Both the position numbers and the translations under genes were made by a program. A stretch of 64,000 nt of DNA, from NCBI GenBank assembly GCA_011800155.1, contig CM022373.1:248001-312000 (forward strand), in the 5' to 3' direction. The stretch comes from Flammulina velutipes. Its lineage: Eukaryota > Basidiomycota > Agaricomycetes > Agaricales > Physalacriaceae. Positions 34,374 through 46,298 of this stretch are shown piece after piece. How positions within the stretch are numbered: the first letter of the stretch is position 1; every line of letters starts with the position of its first letter. The notes below the pieces were generated by a model. It was given only the letters and a program-made list of their open reading frames with translations. It searched no databases and was not told the origin of the DNA.

Positions 34374-34772
34374 TCATCTTCCGCCTGGGTAACGATAGTA
34401 GCGTCTCTCAATCACTGAATTGACCCTCCTTATCCGTCTTGCCTCCTTGGCAACTTGAATCGCCATGGTCTGGCTGTGTGTACATTCCAGCACATAACCG
34501 ATAACGTTTGGCATCAAGACCGTGTCGTCGACTTTTTTAGGGGATATGATGAGGTTGGGGAGGATAAACGCGTCCTTTACTTCGGCAGAGTCAAGGGTGT
34601 TCTAGTTGTTGTGAGCCTCTGATGATTCAGTGGCGCGGTGGGTATCTCTCACCGATGACTTGGAGACTCTCGCGGTGGAATTGCGGTTGACGCCGACCTT
34701 AAGGTCTAATAGAGGCCATTTGCACTGGCTGGATTGCCAGATCGATGTGCCAGTGCGGGTGTTTCTTTCCAT
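34374..34772 (-). CDS. Small uncharacterised two-exon protein (tentative)
   Basis: Two exons (34772-34653, 34601-34374) join across a GTGAGA...CTAG intron and close in frame at 115 residues. The downstream exon is long and open: AEVKDAFILPNLIISPKKVD, then VLMPNVIGYVLECTHSQTM and the basic AKEARRIRRVNSVIERRYY. No family recognised. Another frame upstream (LFLGSNPVLILYEHATQDGK) is also open, so the true 5' exon may differ. Function cannot be suggested. Confidence 0.35.
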
Positions 34773-34985
34773 CTTGAGTGGCGTGTTCGTAGAGGATGAG
34801 TACTGGGTTGGATCCAAGAAATAGCATTAGCCTTCGGTTTAAGTAGTACTCTGACAATGAACACTTATTGTCAATCGTTGCTGAGCGACGGATTGTCGAA
34901 GACAAAGGGCCATTCACACGAAATACGACTCGGAAGTACTCTGGAGATTGATATTGATCGCGTAATGCACAGGAATTGCGTTAGT

Positions 34986-36450
34986 CTATCCTCCGTTTTT
35001 CTTCAACCAGTCTTCATAGGCAGCCAAGTCCTCCACCCTCTCGTGAGGCTCCCAAGTATCGCTCTCCGCTTTCCAGCCCTTCCACCGTACCTTATACTCC
35101 AGCCCACCTCCTGCCTTGCGCTTGCGCTGAGCCACAATCTTCTCCACTTGATACTCCTCTTCATCCTCTTCCACTTCGATTATCTCGACTTCGTCATCGG
35201 ATGGGAGCGATTCTTCCTTGACCTCTTCTTTCTTTGGGCGTTTGTTTGACTTCTTGGCTTCCTTGATAATTTCATTGTCGAAATCATTATCGTCCTCTGC
35301 TTCGTCCTTTATCGCATCCGCCTCAGGCTCGCTATCAGATAGCGGTTCATTCTTGACCTTTGTCTTTTTCGAGCGTTTGTTAGACTTCTTCCTGGCAGCT
35401 GCCTCCTTCCGCTCGAACGCTTCACGATTCTCGGCATCAGCGATGGCCTTCTGTATGTCTTCGTCGTATCCGACGCATTTCATCGTCCATATGATGATGT
35501 CCTACATGCTATCTGTTTAGCTTCCCTGGGACCGCGAATTCAAGTTGAAGAGCACACATACTTCATCTCCAGCATCGAATGCACTTTGAACTTCCTCCGA
35601 TGTAAGGTCGTCCCCCATGTTAGTATAGAAAGCAGCGTTAATCTCATCCTTAGTCGGTTTGCGTCGTAGTTGCTTTCTCAGTGCGCATCTAACACGAGTT
35701 CCCTTTCCCCAGCCGAATTTGAGTATACCGTTGCACCACGCAGCTTTGACCTGAGATACGACTCAACGGAATTCTCTGAGGTTTTATTACTGAGAACTTA
35801 CCGCGGTGGATTGCGATTTCCACTCTTCAACACTAAGAGAATTGGTCCTCCCCATCTGATACTCTCCAACATACAGCCAGTGGCCAGGTTCTAAGCAAAC
35901 CAAGACCGTTTCAATCGCTCCCTCTGTCCAGTCCGCGCTACCGCCTCCAAAGAAGAGTCCGGGAGCACCAGGTACCTGCGGTGCGTGCGGATTCCAGTCC
36001 AGTTTGAGATTCATAAAGCGTCGCTTCTTTACGCCAGGATGGGCCTTCAAAAAACTGTCTCCGGTGGTGCTAAATGTGTTTTGAACGCCCCCACCGAACA
36101 GTGAAGAGATGAATGGTCGCGTGAACGTTTCACCAAGAAGCGCAGCATCGAGAGCAATGGGATAGAGCTCCAAGCCAATGGGCTTCAGACGTGCAACGAC
36201 GGAATCTTCTGCAAATTCGCGCGCGTCATTCTTCTTCTTCTTGACTTTTGCCTGAACGAAAGACTAAGACAACGAAGGAAAACCTGTAGAACGCGCTCAC
36301 ATTCTTTAAATGACTGAGTTGGCCAAGTTCATTGGGAACCTCTTCCTTTGTGGGAGAGGATTTGGTAGTGACCTTCCTACGTTTCCTGGGAGGCGAGACA
36401 GTCAGAGATTCGTCTTCTTCAAGTTCCTCATGCTTGACTTTGATGGTCAT
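34986..36450 (-). CDS. Chromodomain protein with N-terminal DUF6697-like domain (tandem copy A)
   Basis: Four exons (36450-36301, 36251-35802, 35750-35562, 35501-34986) sum to 1305 nt, 434 residues. The ATG at 36450 is conserved in both copies; an ATG 27 bp upstream here has no counterpart in copy B. The basic N-terminus (PPRKRRKV) looks like a nuclear signal. A central globular domain (residues about 55-260) contains LDWNPHAPQVPGAPGLFFGG and EPGHWLYVGEYQM, resembling the DUF6697 domain of mushroom fungi. An acidic/Lys-rich linker with further KKSNKR/KKSNKRPKK stretches follows. The C-terminal chromodomain has YQVEKIVAQRKRKAGGGLEY and YKVRWKGWKAESDTWEPHER, with aromatic-cage residues Y, W and W in place for methyl-lysine binding. 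A chromatin reader role is likely; the target is unknown. Confidence 0.85.
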
Positions 36451-36680
36451 TGGGAGACCAAGTTGAGATTCGACCATACAACGCGACCTAAAATTAAACC
36501 GGGCCGGAAAAGCCGACTCTCTTCCTATACCGAAAATTCTAACGCTACATTTGCTTCGGTTCAAGTAATGAACACTTATTGTGAGTCGTTGCCGGGCGAC
36601 CACGTCTTATTGACATTCATAGTACGACGCACTAAGTAAAATGATATATTAATCGCGTAATGCGCGGGAATTGTGTTGGC

Positions 36681-38142
36681 CTATCCCCCATTCTTCTTCA
36701 ACCAGTCGTCATAGGCAGCCAAGTCCTCCACTCTCTCGTGAGGCTCCCAAGTATCGCTCTCCGCTTTCCAGCCCTTCCACCGCACCTTATACTCCAACCC
36801 ACCTCCCGCCTTGCGTTTGCGCTGAGCAACAATCTTCTCCACCTGATACTCCTCTTCGTCCTCTTCCACGTCGACTACCTCGACTTCATCATCGGATGGG
36901 ACCGACTCCTCCTTGACCTCTTCTTTCTTTGGGCGTTTGTTTGACCTCTTGGTTTCCTTGATTGTTTCATTGCCGAAATCCCGGTCGTCCTCTGCTTCGT
37001 CCTTCATCTCGTCCGCCTCAGGCTCGCTATCAGATAGCGGTTCGTTCTTGACCTTCGCCTTTTTCGGGCGTTTGTTAGACTTCCTGGCAGCTTCTGCTAG
37101 CTTGCGTTGGAATGCCTTACGGTTCTCGGCATTAGCGATGGCCTTCTGTATGTCTTCGTCATATGCGACACATTTCATCGTCCATATGGTGATGCCCTAC
37201 ATGTTATCCTTTTAGTTTGCATATAATTCTGCAAGTCAAATAGCACACGCACCTCGTCTCCAACGTCAAATGCATGTCGAACCTCTTCCGGAGCAATGTC
37301 GTCCCCTATGTTAGTATTGAAAGCGGCGTCAATCTCTTCCTCAGTCGGTTGGCGTCGTAGTTGCCTTCTCAGCGCGCATTTTACACGAACTTCCTTTCCC
37401 CAGCCGAATTTGAGTATACCAATGCACCATGCAGCCTTGACCTGAGATACAGCTCAGCGCACTTTCTTGAGGGTTCCTTATGCTAAGGACTTACCGCGGT
37501 GGATTGCGATTTCCACTCTTCAATACTAAGAGAATTGGTCATCTCCATCTGATACTCTCCAACGTAAAGCCAGTGGCCAGGCTCTAGACAAACTAAGACC
37601 GTGTCGATCGCTCCCAGCGTCCAGTTGTCGTTACCGCCTCCAAAGAAGAGTCCTGGCGCACCTGGCACCTGCGGTGCATGTGGATTCCAATCCAGTTTAA
37701 GACCCAAAAAGTATCTCTTCTTTGCACCAGGATGGGCCTTCAAGAAACCTTCGCCTGTAGTGCTATAGGTGTTCTGAACGCCCCCTCCAAAGAGATAAGA
37801 GAAATATGGTCGCGTGAACGTTTCGCCGAGGATGGCAGCATCGAGAGCAATGGGATATAGCTCCAAGCCAATAGGCTGTAGACGTGCAATCACAGAATCT
37901 TCTGCAAATTCGCGAGCGTCATTCTTCTTCTTTTTGACTTTTGGCTAAACGAAACGAGAGGGTAAGACGACTGAAGGACAATTATAGAACGCGCTCACAT
38001 TCTTCAAATGACTGAGTTGGCTCAGTTCGTTGGTAACCTCTTCCTTTTTAGGCGAGGATTTCGTAGTGACCTTCCTACGTTTTCTGGGAGGCGAGACAGT
38101 AAGGGATTCGTCTTCTCCCTCATGCTTGACTTTGATGGTCAT
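36681..38142 (-). CDS. Chromodomain protein with N-terminal DUF6697-like domain (tandem copy B)
   Basis: Four exons (38142-37999, 37944-37495, 37441-37253, 37196-36681) sum to 1299 nt, 432 residues. Internal and terminal exons are exactly as long as in copy A (450, 189, 516 nt) and all introns are in the same places and phases; only exon 1 is 6 nt shorter. The chromodomain is almost unchanged (YKVRWKGWKAESDTWEPHER), while the linker differs most. Both copies are open, so the duplication is recent or both are kept by selection. Same nuclear chromatin-reader inference as copy A. Confidence 0.85.
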
Positions 38143-38476
38143 TGGGAGACAAGTATTAGGATCAACTGCAACGCGACCTAAATTTAAACCGGGCCGGAAA
38201 AAGCCGACAACCTCTTCACGACGACCATGACACCACGTACTCTTGTTGGGACGGACTAACATTCCGCGGGGCGAAGCTCTTTCTGTGACGAAATTTCATA
38301 ACGCTACGCCTGGGACTCGCCCTAGTTACAAGGTTCCTGACAACTTCACACCTTTGTACCCATTCTGGGCTGTGTTGTATTCGTGTATGATGGACTAACA
38401 AGCCTTTCTTAATACGACACAATAGCTCGAGCTGTCTTTGTTCTCTCAGAGATGCATATAAGTTAACTCGCCTGAC
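38143..38476. promoter_or_regulatory. Divergent promoter between chromodomain copy B and the hypothetical gene
   Basis: The proximal part (to about 38225) is the duplicated 5' flank shared with copy A. The rest is unique and non-coding as far as I can see. Confidence 0.4.
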
Positions 38477-39553
38477 ATGTCGTCTTCACATACCTACATC
38501 CTTTACTCCTCCATGGACGAATTAGACACTACTATCTGTCCTCTGAACTGGCGCGACTGGCCTGCGGCTAGCAACTCTCCACTAGACCCCAGAGGTCCAG
38601 TGTGGGAACTCGTCAAGGAGTACCAGAATATGTGTCGCCATGCCGAAGTACATTTTTGCCTGCTGATAAGGCCCTTTGGTCAGTCCTATAACAAAATCAC
38701 GCTGTTCGATATCCGACCAGCTATCCTCATACAGTTCATCTTTGGATGAGTGCAAACGCATCGCGTGATGACGACTCCTTCGACGTTACGTGGCCCGGCG
38801 ACGGTGTTGAGACCTTAGTCGACGAAGCATGGGATCGACTATTCGAATTCATACCTGAATGCCTGGTCATCCAGGAATACGACCTCATTGAAGACAGGAC
38901 TTGGAAGATGTTTAAGCATAGTACGTTGTCCTTTTATTGCTACTGTCTTGCGCTCAATGCTAATTATCAACAAGTGATCTCCGCCTTAGATCATAACATC
39001 AGAGCAATTGAATGCTTCAAAATATCCTGTACGCCAAGTTCTCATTTCCAGAGCTCTGTAACTCATGCTCGAATTAGGCAACGTACTCGTGTTATTCAAT
39101 ATTACCGCCTTTGAAGAGGGGAGCTGTACTTCTACTGTCATGATTCCTGGCTCCGAAGGACCTCGAGAAGTAAATGTCTATGAGGCATGGGAATGGTGGC
39201 TTTCAGACGCCTGTCACCCTGCTTTTCAGACGCCACCATCAGGTACCGAGGAGCAGAACATGTACTACTACCTTGCCCAAGTTTTTGACACTGTCTCCGC
39301 ATCGTGTGGAAGGAAGAACTTTGAAGACATCCGTTTCGGTGAGGCAGATCGCCATTCTACATACCCCACGAAATTGACCTAACATACAGCGCTGACAAAC
39401 ATGATGCATATACAAGCGTTCAGGCAATTTATGGACTTACGAGACGACTATACACTCTTTCATCATTTTGAACCTGATGGAAAGTATACATCGACGATTG
39501 ATCCTCTGTTACTATCTAAACAAGCTACCAGTACACTACATTATACATACTAA
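38477..39553 (+). CDS. Uncharacterised multi-exon protein
   Basis: ATG at 38477. Exons 38477-38678 and 38735-38920 join in frame, a third short exon (about 38976-39030) carries NIRAIECFKISC, then exons 39080-39344 and 39390-39553 complete a frame ending TAA 39553. The sequence is acidic and aromatic-rich: STICPLNWRDW-type N-terminus, VTWPGDGVETLVDEAWDRLF, YEAWEWWLSDACHPAFQTPP and FEPDGKYTSTIDPLLL. No signal peptide, helix or known domain is recognised. The acceptor of exon 3 is uncertain. Presence of four mutually compatible introns argues that it is a real gene; function unknown. Confidence 0.5.
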
Positions 39554-40371
39554 ATATTGCGCTCAATTGCACCTCGCGGAGCGCTTCCTATACTTATATA
39601 TTTTCAAGATGTGATCGTCGGTGCGACGGCACCGATGATTGATGACTCTTTGCCTCTTTCTATCATGAACTTCAAGGTCATTACCGGCTCAACATCTCCT
39701 TTTGTGTCTGTCTCTCTGCTCTCTCTATTCGCTTTCTCTGTCATAACTTTGGCGCTCGGACATTGCTCCAGGCTGATACGGCAACATCGTATCACTTCAG
39801 CTGCGATGCATCCAATTCTGTGGTGTACTGGCATCTGGCGCTGCGAACTACTGCGGTCCATTCATTGTACTACTACCACATGCGTCATCAATCACTATGG
39901 CACAGGCTGTCAAGTTTAAACGCTTTGGAGATCTAAGCTATGGTATACCGAATGGCACAGCCATCATGTTATGATACAGTATCAATGAATCGACGTCTCC
40001 GATCTCTGGACTGGCGATGACCTTGGAGGTTGGGTAAGTGCTATATCCACATCGAGAAAACAATTTCCGAAAGACTGTGAGTTCATTACACCTCTTTCGA
40101 GGACTGTGTAATCCGAATCGACTTGTACTCGTTCCGTATGCCTTCCGCTGTCTGCATGCTCGGCCAATCAGGGCGATCCATCACACATCAGGAGGCGCTG
40201 ATGCGTCCGTTTGACTCAGAGGCGCGGGCTGTGTGTCAGGACATGTGCTATCAGCTTGCGACTATACCGGTTTGGTCTTATGAGCGCGAGGCAATGCCAT
40301 TCGTCAAATATTCTATATAAAGGCTTGCTTTGGCCGGCGGATTACATCCATCCTACCCATCATCATCCACA
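39554..40371. promoter_or_regulatory. Intergenic region with TATA box of the DUF6699-like gene
   Basis: No supported gene. TATATAA at 40314-40320 lies 52 bp before the ATG at 40372 and is a good TATA candidate. A 120-codon frame at 39557-39919 has no recognisable features. Confidence 0.5.
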
Positions 40372-41031
40372 ATGCCCGCTAAGCACGTCCACTTCGCTCC
40401 TGAGGCCGTTTCCTACGACATGGAATCCTTGCCTTCTCCCACGACCAGTATCTCATCTCTACCATCTTCTACGGGTCCAATAACGCCCCCAACAAATGTC
40501 GTTCCTCTACCTTCTACCCAATCCAATAGCAAAGCTATACCCGCGCTCAACCCGTTACTCGTCGTTTCCAAACCCCGGGCAGTAAACTTCGACGCATCGC
40601 AACATCCTTCTCATATATCCACACCCTACGCGTCGTTATCCTCTCGGAATGGTCTACTCCTTGAGCCGGCAGTGACACCACCTTCCGCACACTTAACTCT
40701 CACCTGTCCACATCTCCCATGGTACATAACTGTGCGGCCCATGGCGAACGGGGCATACGTCACAGTCTCCGACGTCCTAGACGCCATCTACAACAGCCTA
40801 CGCAAGAACGTAACCTCTGCAGAGTTTAATACTCTACCAGGGAAGAAGGCGATGGAACGCGTCAATACCGCCTACCAGGCGAGATACAGGCGCATCCAGG
40901 ACCGAAAGTCGTCGGAACAGGAGAAGAAGGGAGGAGTCAAGAGGATTGACTTCCTCATGGAATCAAGATACCTTGCAGGATTGTCGAAAGGTACATCCAA
41001 CGACACCTGGATCATGAACATGCAATCGTAA
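40372..41031 (+). CDS. DUF6699-like protein
   Basis: Single exon, 219 residues. It begins MPAKHVHFAPEAV, then a Ser/Pro/Thr-rich disordered region of about 90 residues. The C-terminal domain has HLTLTCPHLPWYITVRPMAN, VTVSDVLDAIYNSLRKNVTS and RRIDFLMESRYLAGLSKG-type segments. The W-x-I-x-V strand, the V-T-V-x-D-V helix start and the final F-L...Y-F/L-x-G-L pattern match the DUF6699 family, which occurs in many copies in mushroom fungi and has no assigned function. The TATA box at 40314-40320 supports the start. Confidence 0.75.
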   Translation: MPAKHVHFAPEAVSYDMESLPSPTTSISSLPSSTGPITPPTNVVPLPSTQSNSKAIPALNPLLVVSKPRAVNFDASQHPSHISTPYASLSSRNGLLLEPAVTPPSAHLTLTCPHLPWYITVRPMANGAYVTVSDVLDAIYNSLRKNVTSAEFNTLPGKKAMERVNTAYQARYRRIQDRKSSEQEKKGGVKRIDFLMESRYLAGLSKGTSNDTWIMNMQS

Positions 41032-41224
41032 GAGTGATACTCGGACGCTCATATTTATTATACCCATGACACCTATACCCTACTCGCTATGCGACATTGA
41101 CGCTGATATCTCACTGTATCTCACCTGAACTGTATTTTTATACCAAGCTGCTACATGTACACCTATCTGAACTAATGTCCGAAAAGTATAAATTCATAGA
41201 ATGGTAAAGTCCCTAAGTACCTCC

Positions 41225-42164
41225 TCAAGCCAAAATGTAACCCGCGACGCCTTCGAATACATATCCCGTCGCGTTCCTCTCGTTGACATCCGTCGTATAC
41301 AAGTGACTCTCGCCGTTGAAAGAGCGGTAGAGGGGAATCCCACCACACTCTCCCGTGGCATAGATATAGGCAGTCGTGCCCTCCGTCGCATATTGAAAGT
41401 ACGTAACAGCGTTATCCCGTTCCAATGGGGAGATAGTAAAGAGGTAGTCCTTTTTGAAGGCGTTGTACAGACGGAAAAGAGGAGTAGTCGAAGGCGCCTG
41501 GTTTGTGAACACCTTTCCGATGACTCCCTGGTCAACGAAGTCGCCACCGAGCTCGGCTATCTGGTTGGTGAAGACCGTGTAGAAATGGGTACCCTCCGAA
41601 GCATTAGTGGAAGCGTGGTGGAAATCCCATGCGGTTGAGGGCGTGCCACATTTGGACGGGTTCTTCAGGTTGAATCCCGCACTTTTAGTGATCTTGTTGA
41701 GGATGCCATCACCGTGCTGGTCCTGGCCACCAGCATTGGTGTTCATGCATGAGCTGATAGGTGCAGAGAAAGCCGAACAGGTGTATTGGTCTGCCTTGCC
41801 GTTTGCACCAGTCGTTCCCTGGAAGAGAAATCAGATACGGGCAAAACGAGTTAAAATGTGCCGTATCCTTACTTTGCCATAGTTGTCGAGATACGCGTTG
41901 ACTGCTTGACATCCAGGAAGGGTTTGGCACCAAGCTTTGCAGTCTGCTATGTGTTAGTTCACAGTCGTGGCGGCCAGAAGAAAAAAACCGACCAGAATAA
42001 GGAACGCCTCTATCGACAAGGCTGTATGTCATATAGGACGGATGTTCAGTCGCCGCCAGCTGGTTATCGAAGATCCTATCAAAGTAGGGATTACTGTTGT
42101 CGTCCAGAGGAGCGGCGACAATGAGAGAGGCAACGGCGAGGAGAACGACAACCTGAGGATGCAT
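41225..42164 (-). CDS. Secreted protein with DUF5648-like repeat domain
   Basis: Three exons (42164-41993, 41946-41873, 41818-41225) sum to 840 nt, 279 residues. Residues 1-18 are a signal peptide (HPQVVVLLAVASLIVAAP). A Cys-rich block follows (DCKAWCQTLPGCQAVNAYLD; TCSAFSAPISSCMN), probably disulfide-bonded like a PAN/apple-type module. The C-terminal 140 residues hold repeats of the pattern LFRLYNAFKKDYLFTISPLE and LYRSFNGESHLYTTDVNERN, each ending with an EG-x-x-x-Y/G-I strand. These are DUF5648-type beta repeats known in secreted bacterial and fungal proteins, often beside lytic domains. A TATAAAG (42235-42241, minus) lies about 70 bp upstream. Biochemical role unknown. Confidence 0.82.
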
Positions 42165-43001
42165 GGTAGGTATGTAGGGGCTGAACAACCGAAGGAGACC
42201 CGAAGGATGGATGTGCTAGCGAAAAGCTGTTTGCCTTTATACAAAATGTATTGGGCGTCGAAGACCAAGCAAAAATGTCGATTATCGTGCTCAGCGGAAT
42301 ACATAGTAGTGCCTGAGCCGCTGAGTACCCTGTCAAGTATGGCGAAAATACGACCCCACTTACATCGGACGCCTGGAAATCAATTCGAGAGCGTCTGAAA
42401 TGGGGTTCGATTGGATTCACCGACAAAGCCTAACCAGATCTTTGGCTAGAAGATCCTTGCGGGGAAATGAATTGTGTTGAAAGTTATCCAAAGAAGGGGC
42501 AGGCTCAAGGTGCAGACTCGAAGTATAAGAATTTTTTTGTAACTATTCGACATCAGAGAAGGCCGCTAGGTTTATGTCTGAAAGAGACAACAAAATAGTA
42601 GACCTCTTCAAAGCACAGGTATAGCGTACCCCAGCCGGTAACTTACCTTTGGGGAGCCGAAACTTCAGACACTGTAGAAACGGCGATGCCCTGAGTCGAG
42701 TTCGAAGAAAGTTTCCCGTATGCCAGTGTACTTTGATTCGCAAGTAGCTTGCCCTCGGTACGCCCGATCCTCGGCCCCTTTCGAGATAGTGTGAGCAAGA
42801 AGGGTGAAGTCGAGAGCAGGTCAAGAGACTGTCGACAGGGAGGTGTGAAGCCAAGCTGGAAAACACAAAACATCTGTAAACAACACTCAAGGCTACTCAA
42901 AACTCATTCGATTTTCTTCCACAAAAAGACAATATGATATGCATAGGCGAATGTGTGGATTGCATACAGAAAAAAGAAACGAATAAATTAATCATCAACG
43001 A
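42165..43001. promoter_or_regulatory. Intergenic region with TATA box of the secreted DUF5648-like gene
   Basis: TATAAAG on the minus strand at 42235-42241 serves the gene starting at 42164. The remaining 750 bp holds only short frames; nothing else supported. Confidence 0.45.
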
Positions 43002-45698
43002 TCATGGCCTCCTCGCCCTAGATACTTCATTAATAGGAACCCTCCGCGGTCCATCCGTCCTACCTCCTACAGGTCCCTTCGCGGTCACTCGCACTCGAGA
43101 GGTAGCTAGTGTTATAACAGGCTTCGCCGTAGGTTGAGGTACCGGAGGTGGTTTGCTCGTCGCAGATGCCGTCCGAGCTGCGGTAGGCACATGCCTTGCC
43201 GTCGCAGCATTTTCCTTCTCTTTCAAACCCACTACTCCCTGAGATTTACTCGCCATAGTAGACGGCTTTGGCCCCGGCGCTGCTTTCGATTTCGTGGTCA
43301 TCGATGAACTACCTGCCTTCGTCTTTCCCTTAGGCACAGGCGGCCGTGGAAGAACGAGATTCGGCGCTTTATCCAGTAGAGGGCTTTCCGACCGCTCTGG
43401 CGGTGAGTCGGGAACCCCCAGCTCTTGAGCCAACGTCAGTTGAGGTCCTGGAGACAGGAAGGGATGGTCAGATTCATCTTCCTCGTTCAACGCCTCAAGT
43501 CCAGAAGAACTGCCGTCGGTAAAGAGCGGGCTTGTTGGCGAGTCACCGAGTCGCAATATCCGACTCAAAGGACTTGGTCGTGCGGGCGAATATGCGTGAA
43601 TCATGCGAGGCGCGAATGGCTTCGCCACAGGATATGGTCGGAGGTACGGTTGTGGTGTTTGAGGGACTTCTGGAGGCGACGGAGACGGAGGAGTTGTCGA
43701 TTGAACGACTGCTCCTTCTTCTAGCGGAGTCTCTGGATGCAAAGTTGGGAGCAGAGATCGTGAGGACAGGAGGCTAGGTAGAGTTGATGGAGGTAAGGCG
43801 GCCTGAGGGGAGGGAGGAGGAAGGACAAAAGAAGTAGGCAATAAGTTTGAAGACATGGAAGGGGCAGGGGGTATCCTCTCGTCCGACCTCGAAATGGGGA
43901 TCGTCGCCTTGAATGGGATGGGTATGTGAGCCTGGGTGATGACCTCAGTCTCATAGGCAGGTTCGACTCGGGGCTTCTTCGTAGGGGAAGCGAGCAAAGA
44001 TGAACGTCTACGAACGCGAGTGGTTGTGCGAATCGCAGTCTTCGCGGAGGATTTTTTAACAGGGGATTTATGAGGTACTCTGCGAGGAGAGCGGGGAGGA
44101 GCCTTGAACTCAGGCGTAGGCAATGAAGAACCTCCGTTGAGAGGTGTTGGGGGGAGTTCTGATAGCATCATCTCCAATTGCCATGAACGCTTTTCCTCCT
44201 GCAACTTCTGTCTCTCCGCCTAAAGATACGTTAACATCTGGTGTTACGAGAAGTAAAAAGCAAATACCTCAAGGTTCGCACGTTCGTGTCCTAACCGTAT
44301 AGTCGCGTCTGTAAACTTTCTGCGTTCGTCCTCCAGTTGTTGCCTCATATCAACGAGCCTTTCTTGTAGTTCATCATGTTGTGGTACGGTCATGAGGTCG
44401 ACGCTAACGTCAGGTTCTTGACCCAACAGTCGAGGGTCAGAGGCAAACTTGTCAACTAGCACCTGGACCTCCAAATTCTTGGACGTCTCTGCGCTTCTCG
44501 ATTCGGCTTGTGCTTTGGCGGCCTCTAGGGGGATGTCAACAACTATGAGGGCATTACACTGACGCACTAACCGAGCTCGACTTGCAAAGAATCAATGACA
44601 GCCTGCATTTGGTCTCGTTCTTCGTCAAATGTTTGAGGCGGCGAGCGGGGTTCTGGTTTGATATCCTGGATTGAGTCGCGGAGGGATAGCAGGACAGATG
44701 CTAGATTATCGGCAGAATTCCCGGGCGCAGAATAAGGGAAGAGTGTTGCCAGAGTAAATGGTGTTGGCTGGCAGACAGTCAGCAAAACATTTAATGTTAT
44801 AGCAGAACATACTTCTGCGATATCTGAGCCAGCCATGTCGTGTAACACGCTCTGCAGCTCGTTTACGGCATTTAGGATTACACGCTTAAGCGTTGAACAC
44901 TCCGCCACTGCTTGGGCGCGCGCTTTCTCTGCATCCTGCGCCGCAATTTCGAGAAAGGGTTGGGTCTTGGGAATATCCCCAGCTGGTAGACGAGAGTTCG
45001 CGAGCTTGAGCCCACTTCCAAGGGCCGACAATTTGGTCTGCGAATCGGCGAGTTTCTGCCATTTCTCGGACATTTTCTCAATGTCCTTTTCCCTCTTCTT
45101 CAGTTCGCTTTGATGTGTGGCACGGACGGCGTGGAGAATACCGCGCGTTCGTTGAAGTTCGGCTGTCGTCTGTTTGTTGGCCTGTTCGGATGCTTGCAAG
45201 GTTCTTGTTGTAGCTCTGATGCAGACTGAGTCTCAACATAGGTTATTGGAAGCAGGAATTGGCTTACTGCAGACGTGATTTGTGAAGGTTCATTTCGCGC
45301 TCAAAGTTGGCGGCCTTGTCCGATGCAGCTGTGTGCATAGATCGTAGTCGTTCATGGTCGTAGCTCAGAGTTCTGACATCGGTCGTAAGGTTCTCAGTGC
45401 GCGACATGTCTTTCTGCGATTTTCGTTAATGGTCTGCTCGTTATGTCGACAGACTGCGACGTACCATCCGCTGTCCCAAGAGCTCCAAGAGACATTTTAC
45501 AGTCCTGTCCATCTCAGAGTTAGATATTCCATCCAGCGATAATCCCGGCGCAGTGATAAAGCCATGGGCCACGAGCTGGGAGTTGATATATTGCAGGCTG
45601 GACGTCGAGGCGAACGACTCCGACGACGCATTCGAGCTGATATCTGAGAATCCTGGGCTGAAAGCATTCCAGTGAACCTTTCTGGCTGGCGTCGCCAT
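43002..45698 (-). CDS. ADIP/Msd1-like coiled-coil protein (microtubule-organising-centre anchor)
   Basis: Six exons (45698-45465, 45413-45268, 45215-44813, 44767-44572, 44542-44268, 44219-43002) sum to 2472 nt, 823 residues. Residues 30-80 (LQYINSQLVAHGFITAPGLS, then MDRTVKCLLELLGQRM) match the start of the afadin- and alpha-actinin-binding (ADIP/SSX2IP) family. Coiled coil follows over residues about 80-210 (ERLRSMHTAASDKAANFERE; SELKKREKDIEKMSEKWQKL) and 290-410. The last 400 residues are Pro/Ser/Arg-rich and basic (APPRSPRRVPHKSPVKKSSA), probably disordered. Fission yeast Msd1 of this family tethers microtubule minus ends to the spindle pole body; the same role is inferred here. N-terminal identity is good; the tail is unrecognised. 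Confidence 0.78.
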
Positions 45699-46298
45699 GT
45701 CGAACAGCGCTCAAGACAGAAGCGGCCAAAGTTGGACGCGATTGAGGACGATGGCAAACAAAGACCAATACCGCGTATCCCATATCACGTGGTCGTAAGC
45801 CTATTGCTCATTATTGCTCAATCGTTTTCCTTGATTCTTATAGCGCGTCTTGATCGATGTCTTCTATGATTGTTCTCCCTGGTTTGTTTCTTGCCTTGCA
45901 TGACGAGGAATGACTATAGCACTCGCCGACAAGATACATAACGACGAGTAGCTCGTACTCTGTTCAGTGTACCTCCTTATTGATAACGAGGCAGTCCTAG
46001 TCATTAGCCAAGATGAATGGCTTAATTACCATCAGAATCATCGACAAGCTTCTGAGATCGCGTCGAGTATAATCATGAAGCGATGAGCTCCTAGTGGCCA
46101 TTTCTTTAGTAACTACGACTGATCTACGTGGCTGGTTCATAAAGAAAACAGTAGTAGTGTGTATAATTTCCTTACCACCAGCGTTCAATTATGAGCTCGA
46201 AAAACGCGCCACACGTGACGATTGACGCGATACGTCACACTTCGTTGTGACATATACATCTAACCACAACCACCATCTTAACATTTACGACAGCTCCC
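45699..46298. promoter_or_regulatory. Divergent promoter region between ADIP-like gene and F-box gene
   Basis: 600 bp between divergent start codons, no supported frame. Specific elements were not identified. Confidence 0.4.

Larger units (their letters stand above)
34850..38225. repeat. Tandem duplication, two units of about 1.7 kb
   Basis: Unit A (about 34850-36530) and unit B (about 36560-38225) are direct repeats, each carrying one complete chromodomain gene plus flanks. Similarity extends outside the coding part: AATGAACACTTATTGT occurs at the proximal edge of both units (about 34857 and 36567), and the sequence before each start codon (GGCCCGGTTTAA...AGGTCGCGTTG) is conserved. Confidence 0.9.
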
